Below, in pieces: positions 15,562-21,510 of a DNA stretch of 42,513 nucleotides. Source of the DNA: JAMLIN01 sp964509685 (GTDB taxonomy: Bacteria; Pseudomonadota; Gammaproteobacteria; Burkholderiales; Burkholderiaceae_E); contig CAZDYQ010000017.1 in the NCBI GenBank assembly GCA_964509685.1, positions 1-42,513 on the forward strand, in the 5' to 3' direction. Below the pieces are notes generated by a model that saw only the letters and a list, made by a program, of their open reading frames with translations, did no database searches and had not been told where the DNA came from. Position 1 is the first letter of the stretch; every line of letters starts with the position of its first letter. Made by a program: the position numbers and the translations under genes.

Positions 15562-17481
15562 TCAGTACAGGACCGAAGGCAGCCAGAGGCCGATCCCCGG
15601 GAACATGTACAGCACGATGATCGCGATGACCTGGATACCCATGAAGGGCATCATGCCCAGGAAGATCTGGTTGAGCGTGACATGCGGCGGGGCCACGCCC
15701 TTGAGGTAGAACGCCGACATCGCGACCGGTGGCGACAGGAAGGCCGTCTGCAGGTTGAGCGCCACCAGCAGCCCGAAGAAGAGCGGGTCGATCTGGAAAT
15801 GCGACAGCAGTGGCAGGAAGATCGGCATGAAGATGATGATGATCTCCGTCCATTCCAGCGGCCAGCCGAGCAGGAAGATCACCACCTGGGCGAGGATCAT
15901 GAACTGGACCGGGGTCAGTTCCAGGCCAAGTACCCAGTTGTTGATGATCTCCTGGCCCCCCAGCAGCGCGAAGGCGGCGGAGAAGATGCTCGAGCCGACG
16001 AACAGCCAGCACACCATCGCGCTCGTCTTCGCCGCGAGGTAGACCGACTCTCGCACCATCGGGTAGTTGAGGCGGCGGTACGCGAATGCCAGCAGGATTC
16101 CCCCCAGCGCGCCCAGTGCCGCGGCCTCGGCCGGTGTGCACAGCCCCACGATGATGCTGCCGAGCACCGCGAGGATCAGCAGCGTCAGCGGGAAGAACGA
16201 GCTCAGCAGCATCTTGAAGATCTCGAGACGCGCGAACGTGAGCATCGCGTAGTACGCCAGCAGCGCCACCGCGCCGATCGCCAGGGTGACCCAGAACGAA
16301 AGGGGCGCGGGCCGACGCTGCGGCTCGTCCGGATCCGCGGTTGCCGCGTCCGCGGCGCCACCCGCCGGTGCCGCGGCATCGGCACCGAGCGGGGCCGGCG
16401 CCTCGGCGGCGCCCGGCGGCTCCGCGAGGCCGCCGGCACCGGGCGGCTCCGCGAGCCCGCCGCCGTCCTCGTCGTCGTCGAAGCTGGTGAACCCGCCCAT
16501 CTGCTGCAGTTCGTACTGGACCTCCGCCACCGGTGCGGTCAGGCTGGCGTAGCTCGCGCCGAAGGCGGCGACGAACACGATCGCCGGCAACAGGGCAATG
16601 AGGAGGTTCAGCAGCAACCGGTTCATCGGCACGTCGACATTCCGCCTGCCCTTGAGCGCGCTGAGAAGCGCCGGCAGCGCCCGGTTGCCGATGCGCTCCT
16701 TGAGGACCTGCGCATAGTCCGGCAGCGGCACGCGGCGGGCTTCCTCGGACAGCGGCGGCGCGACGCTCGGCTTGAGCTTGGCGAGCAGCATGATGTAGAG
16801 CATGTACATCGTCGCGAGCATCAGGCCCGGGAAGAAAGCCCCGGCGTAGAGCTTGACGACCGACACCCCCGCCACCGCGCCGTAGAGGATCAGCAGCACG
16901 GAGGGCGGCAGCATGATGCCCAGGCAGCCACCGGCCGTGATGGCGCCGGCCGACAGCTGCACGCCATAGCCCGCGCGCAGCATGGCGGGGAGGGCGAGCA
17001 GGCCCATCAGCGTCACGACGGCGCCAACGATCCCGGTGGCGGTCGCGAACAGCGCGCAGGTGGCGACGGTGGCCACCGCCAGCGACCCCGGGATTCGCGC
17101 GAGCGCGAGGTGCATCCCCTGGAACAGGCTCTGGATGAGGTTCGCACGCTCGACCAGATAGCCCATGAAGATGAACAGGGGCACCGCGATGAGCACGTCG
17201 TTGGTCATGACGGCGTACGTGCGCAGGACCATGAGGTCCAGGGTCTGCTGGATCGCGAGTTCCCAGCCCATGCCTCGGTAGGCGATCAGGGTGAAGATCA
17301 CGCCCATGCCCATCAGCGTGAACGCCGTCGGGAAACCGAGCATGATCGTGACCACGATCAGGGCGAGCATAAGGAGGCCCAGGTGCCCGTTGGTCATGTC
17401 GGCCGGGGCCGGCATGAGGACGATGATCGCGATGACGACGGCGGCCAGGATCGACAGGCCGAACCAGATCTCCTTCCTCAT
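15562..17481 (-). CDS. TRAP transporter large permease subunit (DctM type, long form)
   Basis: Multi-helix inner-membrane subunit that couples sodium entry to uptake of organic acids delivered by the binding protein. The product is 639 residues against about 430 for classical DctM. The N-terminal half carries ATATGIVGAVVTLMGLLALPAMLRAGY and GGCLGIMLPPSVLLILYG; the C-terminal half carries LCTPAEAAALGALGGILLAF and FLSPPVAMSAFYL. The extra material is a central segment (about 235-395) with one hydrophobic stretch, an acidic patch FDDDEDG, two tandem GGLAEPPGA units and an Ala/Pro-rich linker. Long DctM forms of this sort pair with TakP/FcbT-type receptors. It overlaps the dctQ stop by 4 bp. Confidence 0.92.
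   Translation of the reverse strand: MRKEIWFGLSILAAVVIAIIVLMPAPADMTNGHLGLLMLALIVVTIMLGFPTAFTLMGMGVIFTLIAYRGMGWELAIQQTLDLMVLRTYAVMTNDVLIAVPLFIFMGYLVERANLIQSLFQGMHLALARIPGSLAVATVATCALFATATGIVGAVVTLMGLLALPAMLRAGYGVQLSAGAITAGGCLGIMLPPSVLLILYGAVAGVSVVKLYAGAFFPGLMLATMYMLYIMLLAKLKPSVAPPLSEEARRVPLPDYAQVLKERIGNRALPALLSALKGRRNVDVPMNRLLLNLLIALLPAIVFVAAFGASYASLTAPVAEVQYELQQMGGFTSFDDDEDGGGLAEPPGAGGLAEPPGAAEAPAPLGADAAAPAGGAADAATADPDEPQRRPAPLSFWVTLAIGAVALLAYYAMLTFARLEIFKMLLSSFFPLTLLILAVLGSIIVGLCTPAEAAALGALGGILLAFAYRRLNYPMVRESVYLAAKTSAMVCWLFVGSSIFSAAFALLGGQEIINNWVLGLELTPVQFMILAQVVIFLLGWPLEWTEIIIIFMPIFLPLLSHFQIDPLFFGLLVALNLQTAFLSPPVAMSAFYLKGVAPPHVTLNQIFLGMMPFMGIQVIAIIVLYMFPGIGLWLPSVLY
16409..16462. repeat. 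27-bp tandem duplication inside the DctM linker
   Basis: Two adjacent 27-bp units (16409-16435 and 16436-16462) differ at only a few positions. Read on the minus strand they encode GGLAEPPGA twice. The number of units probably varies between strains. Confidence 0.75.
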
Positions 17482-18110
17482 GCTTTCGGCCCCTTGTCGT
17501 GCTGGCCGGTCACATAGGCATCGAGCTCGACGATGTCATCGCCCTTGACGTGGACCTGCTCCATCAGCTTCTCGACGTCGACCTCCTCGACGTCCTCGCC
17601 GCGCGAGGGCCAGTAGCCGAGCTTCAGGCACTGGATGCAGCGCACGACCTCGACGAAACCCTGCAGCAGCAGGCAGAAGCCGGCGATCGGGATGACGGCC
17701 TTGAACGGATAGATCGGGGGCCCGTCGGCAGTGATGTTCGAATGCTCGTTGATCGCCCATGACTCGGCGGCGTAGTAGTAGCCGGCCCAGAACATCGCGA
17801 TCACGCCGGGATAGAAGAAGAGGAAGTACAGGGCGAGGTCCAGCCCGGCCTGCAGCCGGGGCGGGAAGAATCCGTAGAGCACGTCGCCGCGCACATGGCC
17901 GTTCTTGGCGAGCGTATAGGCCCCGGCCATCATGAACAGCGTGCCGTAGAGCATGTTCATGAAGTCGAAGGACCAGGAGTGCGGGGTGCCGAGGGCGTAG
18001 CGGGAGAAGACTTCGTACGAGACGAAGAGGGTCAGCGCCAGGACGAGCCACCCGAACAGCTGGCCAATGTACGTGTTGAAGCGGTCGATACCGAGCAGGA
18101 TGCTCTGCAT
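17478..18110 (-). CDS. TRAP transporter small permease subunit (DctQ type)
   Basis: A 210-residue four-helix membrane protein that joins the large permease in the TRAP complex. The N-terminal helix region reads FNTYIGQLFGWLVLALTLFV followed by the DctQ hallmark YEVFSRYALGTPHSWSFD. Next come LAKNGHVRGDVLYGFFPPR and the C-terminal helix VIPIAGFCLLLQGFVEVVRC. An acidic cytoplasmic tail (EDVEEVDVEKLMEQ) of about 45 residues is longer than in most DctQ proteins. It lies between dctP (203 bp upstream, with a strong hairpin in the gap) and dctM (4-bp overlap). Confidence 0.92.
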   Translation of the reverse strand: MQSILLGIDRFNTYIGQLFGWLVLALTLFVSYEVFSRYALGTPHSWSFDFMNMLYGTLFMMAGAYTLAKNGHVRGDVLYGFFPPRLQAGLDLALYFLFFYPGVIAMFWAGYYYAAESWAINEHSNITADGPPIYPFKAVIPIAGFCLLLQGFVEVVRCIQCLKLGYWPSRGEDVEEVDVEKLMEQVHVKGDDIVELDAYVTGQHDKGPKA

Positions 18111-18249
18111 GCTGGTTCCACCCTGCGAAAATGCGGAGGTCGAGGATATACCGAGGGCTTGCGGCGGGCTTTACGCGAATGCCGCAGGCGAGGGGTGCTG
18201 CTTGGGGGCTGGCGAAAAGTGGTCGGGTCCGGCTGGCCGTCCATCGGCA

Positions 18250-18287
18250 CGCAAGCCGCCGGCGGGTCGTCCGGCCGGCGGCTTGCG
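18250..18287. repeat. Perfect 14-bp hairpin between dctP and dctQ
   Basis: CGCAAGCCGCCGGC (18250-18263), a 10-nt loop and GCCGGCGGCTTGCG (18274-18287), starting 26 bp beyond the dctP stop. No T run follows. Binding proteins are needed in excess over permeases, and stem-loops in this position commonly stabilise the upstream message or reduce read-through. Confidence 0.6.
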
Positions 18288-18313
18288 CCGGGCAGGTGTG
18301 CCCGGCCGGTCGA

Positions 18314-19483
18314 TCAGCTCTGCTTCTGCTGTTCCTTGCGGCCGAAGTAGTGGTTGTAGGCCATGCGCCGGTTGTTGTTGTAGTCCATGTCGAAGGCCAG
18401 TGCCCGAGCCGCGAAGGCACGCTGCGACTGCTCGATCTCCTTGAACATGGGGTTCGTCTCGGCCTTCTTGGCGACGATGCGGTCCCAGGTCACGAGCTGA
18501 TCCCGAAGGACGGCGTCCGGCGTCTTGTAGAACTTCACGCCGTCCTTCTGCAGGGCGATGTAGTCCTTCGAGTAGCGGTCGATCGCCTTCCACGACATGT
18601 CGGCCGAGGCCGCTTCCACCGCATTCGCGATGATCGACTTCAGCTTGTCGGGCAGGGCGTTGTACTTCTCCTTGTTGAAGATGACCTCGAAGGTCTCGGC
18701 CGACTGGTGCCAGCTCTGCAGCATGCAGACCTTGGAGACATCCGGGAAGCCGAGCAGGCGGTCGGACGTCGGGTTGTTGAACTCCGCGCCGTCGAGCAGT
18801 CCGCGGTCGAGGGCGGGCACGATCTCGCCGCCCGGCAGCGCGTTGACCGCCGCGCCCATCTCCGTGAAGAGGTCGATCGCCAGTCCGTTGGTGCGGAACT
18901 TCAGGCCCTTGAGGTCCTCGGTCTTGGTAATGGGCTTCTTGAACCAGCCGAAAGGCTGGGTGCTCATCGGGCCGTACAGGAAGGACACCACGTTCACGCC
19001 GATGGAGTCGTACAGCTTCTCGAGCAGCTCCTTGCCACCGCCGTACTTGTGCCAGGCGAGCAGCATGTTGGCGTCCATGCCGAAGGCCGGCCCCGAGGAG
19101 AACAGGGCGAGGGCGTTCTGCTTGCCGTAGTTGTAGCCGAGCACGCCGTGGCCGCCGTCGAGCGTGCCCTTCGACACGGCGTCGAGCAGGCCGAAGGCGG
19201 GCACCACCGCGCCGGCCGGCAGCATCTCCAGCTTCAGGTCGCCGCCGGCCATGTCGTTCACCTTGTTGGTGAAGTCGACCGCGAACTCCTGGAAGATGTC
19301 GACCGTCGGCCAGGTGCTCTGGAAGCGGAAGTTGATCGGGCCCTGGGCGCGAACGATGGTGGGGAAACCGAGAGCGGTGGTCGCGGCGGCTGCCGTTCCG
19401 GCGGCCGCCTTGCCGAAGAACTTGCGGCGGCCCAGCGCTGCCTTGACGCCCGATGCGATACGGGTCTTGAAAAGTCCCCTCAT
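18314..19483 (-). CDS. TRAP transporter solute-binding protein (DctP family, TakP-like)
   Basis: A 389-residue periplasmic receptor that captures an organic acid and hands it to the DctQM permease. The N-terminus has a twin-arginine signal (RRKFFGK at residues 19-25, then a long alanine stretch ending VRAQ), so export is probably by Tat. The mature part opens with INFRFQSTWPTVDIFQEFA and contains LKGLKFRTNGLAIDLFTEMG, with the ligand-binding arginine of DctP proteins, and NALPGGEIVPALDRGLLDGAEF. This resembles the TakP/FcbT1 branch, known for 2-oxo acids, lactate or chloroaromatics; the ligand here is unknown. ATG 19483 has an AGGAGATGAGG ribosome binding site. Confidence 0.92.
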   Translation of the reverse strand: MRGLFKTRIASGVKAALGRRKFFGKAAAGTAAAATTALGFPTIVRAQGPINFRFQSTWPTVDIFQEFAVDFTNKVNDMAGGDLKLEMLPAGAVVPAFGLLDAVSKGTLDGGHGVLGYNYGKQNALALFSSGPAFGMDANMLLAWHKYGGGKELLEKLYDSIGVNVVSFLYGPMSTQPFGWFKKPITKTEDLKGLKFRTNGLAIDLFTEMGAAVNALPGGEIVPALDRGLLDGAEFNNPTSDRLLGFPDVSKVCMLQSWHQSAETFEVIFNKEKYNALPDKLKSIIANAVEAASADMSWKAIDRYSKDYIALQKDGVKFYKTPDAVLRDQLVTWDRIVAKKAETNPMFKEIEQSQRAFAARALAFDMDYNNNRRMAYNHYFGRKEQQKQS

Positions 19484-19585
19484 GTCCTCATCTCCTCTGA
19501 TTGATATTGGGCAACTTCTTGCGACCCCCGACTCGACGCGCTGACATTCCCCAGGCGCATTGAAGCCGGTGGCGACAGTCATGCG

Positions 19586-19614
19586 AAGGTATAGGGAGCG
19601 TTTCGCGTCGTCAA
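19586..19614 (-). promoter_or_regulatory. Candidate promoter of the TRAP operon
   Basis: On the minus strand TTGACG (19614-19609), a 17-bp spacer and TACCTT (19591-19586). The overlapping TATACC (19593-19588), 15 bp from the -35, is an alternative -10. The dctP leader would be close to 100 nt. Confidence 0.45.
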
Positions 19615-19722
19615 CTGGAATACAGCCTGTCGGAGACCGGTGTCGAGGATGCCGCCTAAGGAATTTCCGATGGGCAGCCATGGACGTCGTGGCCCGCCCC
19701 CGGTGGCGCGTCCGGCCCCCGC

Positions 19723-19751
19723 TTGCGTGCCCCGGCGCAAACCGTCATAAT
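19723..19751 (+). promoter_or_regulatory. Sigma-70 promoter upstream of tRNA-Cys
   Basis: TTGCGT (19723-19728), a 17-bp spacer and CATAAT (19746-19751), followed by a very GC-rich discriminator (CGCGCTCGCTCGCGC). It is built like the tRNA-Gly promoter at 7243. The predicted start is near 19758. An intrinsic terminator lies only about 28 nt beyond that start, before the tRNAs. Confidence 0.65.
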
Positions 19752-19757
19752 CGCGCT

Positions 19758-19810
19758 CGCTCGCGCAGCCGCGAACGGACGAGAGGGGAAGCCTTCCAGC
19801 TTCCCTTTTT
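19758..19810 (+). ncRNA. Candidate short RNA or attenuated leader
   Basis: The interval from the predicted start of the 19723 promoter to the end of the T run at 19810 would give an RNA of about 53 nt. It would have a GC-rich 5' part and a terminator hairpin. No family is recognised. It may instead be the attenuated leader of the tRNA-Cys/tRNA-Leu transcript. Both end points are inferred. Confidence 0.35.
19786..19810 (+). terminator. Intrinsic terminator upstream of tRNA-Cys
   Basis: GGGAAGC (19786-19792), loop CTTCCA, GCTTCCC (19799-19805) and TTTTT (19806-19810). This is the most textbook-like intrinsic terminator in the window. All genes between the MFS gene and here are on the other strand, so the only obvious transcript it can end is one from the promoter at 19723. 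Confidence 0.8.
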
Positions 19811-19888
19811 CATTGTGGCGGGCGCGGCAGGCTTCTTCGATTCCGGGTAGCATCGTCGTGGGCCCGGTCGACGGGCAGCGCATCCCCC

Positions 19889-19962
19889 GGCGGGGTGGCA
19901 GAGTGGTTATGCAGCGGCCTGCAAAGCCGTGTACGCCGGTTCGATTCCGACCCCCGCCTCCA
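19889..19962 (+). tRNA. tRNA-Cys (anticodon GCA)
   Basis: A 74-nt cloverleaf. The acceptor stem GGCGGGG pairs with CCCCGCC; the anticodon arm GCGGC/GCCGT encloses CTGCAAA with anticodon GCA; the T arm GCCGG/CCGAC encloses TTCGATT. The discriminator is T, followed by an encoded CCA. It corresponds to E. coli cysT and stands 58 bp before tRNA-Leu. Confidence 0.96.
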
Positions 19963-20020
19963 TCTTCCCTTCCTCCCTTCGTCGCCGCGGCGACCGCGTG
20001 CCGGTAGAATCGGCGCGCCG

Positions 20021-20109
20021 GCCCGAGTGGTGGAATTGGTAGACACAGGGGACTTAAAATCCCCCGGCCCTAACCGGCCTTACCGGTTCGATCCCGGTCT
20101 CGGGCACCA
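20021..20109 (+). tRNA. tRNA-Leu (anticodon TAA)
   Basis: An 89-nt class II tRNA with a long variable arm (GGCC-CTAA-CCGGCC region). The acceptor GCCCGAG pairs with CTCGGGC; the anticodon stem GGGGA/TCCCC encloses CTTAAAA with anticodon TAA; the T arm CCGGT/CCCGG region encloses TTCGATC. It ends in an encoded ACCA. It corresponds to E. coli leuZ. Its last 40 nt overlap, in antisense, the end of the esterase gene. Confidence 0.97.
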
Positions 20110-20807
20110 GCAGCCGGTCTCCCGCGGTCCTTCGCAGCCTCCTCCAGCAACGGCTCGAGCGCCGGCCAGGCCGTCGCCGCGATCGGTTCCTGCGCGCTTT
20201 CGTTCGGATGAATCCGGTCGTCCTGGAAGTAGGCCAGGTCGTCGGCGATCCTCTCCAGCAGGAAGGGCACCAGCGCGATCCCGTGACGCTTGGCGACGGC
20301 CTGGAACACGTCCGCGAACCGCTCCGTGTAACGGCGACCGTAGTTCGGCGGCACCTGCATCCCGAGGAGGAGTACGCGGGCCCCGGCATCGATCGACGCC
20401 TGCACCATCGCATCGAGGTTCGCTTCGGTCTCGTCCAGCGGAAGCCCGCGCAGCGCGTCGTTCGCGCCGAGCTCGATGACGACGATGTCCGGGCGATGCT
20501 CGGCCAGCAGTCCGGGCAGCCGGTTGCGGCCCCCGGTGGTGGTTTCGCCGCTGATGCTCGCGTTGACGAACGTCGCCCGTCCCGCCGCCCGCGCGGCGAG
20601 CATGTCGACCCAGCCGCTGCCGCGGGCGATCCCGTACTCGGCCGCGATGCTGTCGCCGAGCACCAGGACCCGGATCGGGTCGGCCGCGAGCGCCTTCGGC
20701 GGCGCGGTGCCCGCCGTCGCGGCGAGCGCGAGGAGGGCGGCCAGCAGTCCACGGCGGGCCGGGTCCGGTAGGATCGTGCGCTCGTGGGTCAGTTCAGGAC
20801 GAATCAT
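20070..20807 (-). CDS. tesA: GDSL/SGNH arylesterase (TesA-like)
   Basis: Periplasmic multifunctional esterase/thioesterase of the SGNH family, 245 residues. The N-terminus has a basic start and a hydrophobic signal (RRGLLAALLALAATAG ending KALAADP). The four SGNH blocks are present: VLGDSIAAEYGI with the nucleophilic Ser, SISGETTTGG, GANDALRG with the Asn, and DRIHPNES with the Asp-His pair. The start codon overlaps that of the divergent ABC ATPase gene in a shared CATG. The stop TAG lies inside tRNA-Leu, so the last 13 residues (GARDRDRTGKAG and the residue before it) are encoded by antisense of the tRNA. The pairing with the ATPase gene is the tesA-ybbA order of E. coli. Confidence 0.9.
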   Translation of the reverse strand: MIRPELTHERTILPDPARRGLLAALLALAATAGTAPPKALAADPIRVLVLGDSIAAEYGIARGSGWVDMLAARAAGRATFVNASISGETTTGGRNRLPGLLAEHRPDIVVIELGANDALRGLPLDETEANLDAMVQASIDAGARVLLLGMQVPPNYGRRYTERFADVFQAVAKRHGIALVPFLLERIADDLAYFQDDRIHPNESAQEPIAATAWPALEPLLEEAAKDRGRPAAGARDRDRTGKAG

Positions 20808-21474
20808 GGTGGCGTTGAGGGTCGAATCGCTGGGCAAGCAGGTGCGCGATGCCGATGGCTGGCTGACGATTCTCGACGATGTCAGCTTCGAGGTCGATGC
20901 CGGCGGCACGGTCGCCGTGGTGGGCGCATCGGGCTCGGGCAAGTCGACCCTGCTCGGACTCCTGGCCGGGCTGGATACGCCCACCAGCGGCCGGGTCGAG
21001 GTCTTCGGCAAGGATCTTTTCGCCATGGACGAGGACGAGCGGGCGGACTGGCGGCTGCGCAACCTGGGCTTCGTCTTCCAGTCCTTCCAGCTCCTCCCGC
21101 AGATGACCGCGCTCGAGAACGTGATGCTGCCGCTCGAGCTGGCCGGCGCCCCGCGGATCGCCGAGAGGGCGCGGCGCCTGCTGGAGCGCGTCGGCCTCGG
21201 CGAGCGGCTTCACCATTACCCGAGGACGCTCTCGGGAGGCGAGCAGCAGCGCGTGGCGATCGCCCGCGCGTTCGCCACCGAGCCGCGCCTGCTCCTGGCC
21301 GACGAGCCGACAGGAAGCCTCGACGTGGCGACGGGGGAGCGGGTAATCGAACTGCTCTTCGCGCTCAATCGCGAGGCGGGCGCCACCCTGGTCCTCGTGA
21401 CGCACGACGATGCGGTCGCGACGCGCTGCGCGCGCCGCATCACGCTCGCGGCGGGACGCCTCGTGGAGGCTTGA
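20806..21474 (+). CDS. ABC transporter ATP-binding protein (YbbA/LolD type)
   Basis: A 222-residue cytoplasmic ATPase of the MacB/LolD class. It has Walker A GASGSGKST, a Q-loop in FVFQSFQLLPQMTALENV, signature LSGGEQQRVAIARA, Walker B LLLADEPTGSLD and H-loop VTHDD. In E. coli the equivalent ybbA is followed by a large FtsX-type permease gene, ybbP. Here no permease gene follows; pgi lies convergent 36 bp away, so its membrane partner must be elsewhere. The ATG at 20806 overlaps the esterase start; GTG 20809 and TTG 20815 are alternatives that would relieve the overlap. Confidence 0.93.
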   Translation: MVALRVESLGKQVRDADGWLTILDDVSFEVDAGGTVAVVGASGSGKSTLLGLLAGLDTPTSGRVEVFGKDLFAMDEDERADWRLRNLGFVFQSFQLLPQMTALENVMLPLELAGAPRIAERARRLLERVGLGERLHHYPRTLSGGEQQRVAIARAFATEPRLLLADEPTGSLDVATGERVIELLFALNREAGATLVLVTHDDAVATRCARRITLAAGRLVEA

Positions 21475-21510
21475 CGGATCGCACCCGGGGGGCCCGGATC
21501 CCCGCACGCA

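Larger units (their letters stand above)
19484..19888. other. Intergenic region between the TRAP operon and tRNA-Cys
   Basis: About 405 bp without a convincing protein gene. It holds the leader and putative promoter of the TRAP operon (minus strand, 19586-19614), a strong plus-strand promoter (19723-19751) and an intrinsic terminator (19786-19810). Between 19615 and 19722, and between 19811 and 19888, I see nothing recognisable. Confidence 0.6.

Noticed and set aside
11898..15620. A 1,240-codon plus-strand frame opposite putA
   Set aside because: No domain or signal, and putA on the other strand is complete from N- to C-terminal motifs.
19560..19850. A 96-codon plus-strand open frame before tRNA-Cys
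   Set aside because: Arg-rich, no ribosome binding site, and it runs through a clear promoter and an intrinsic terminator.
20005..20010. TAGAAT as a separate promoter for tRNA-Leu
   Set aside because: No -35-like sequence at the right distance; the tRNA is more simply read together with tRNA-Cys.
21475..21510. Terminator between the ABC ATPase and pgi
   Set aside because: The short GGATC and GGGG/CCCC matches do not form a convincing stem with a T run.
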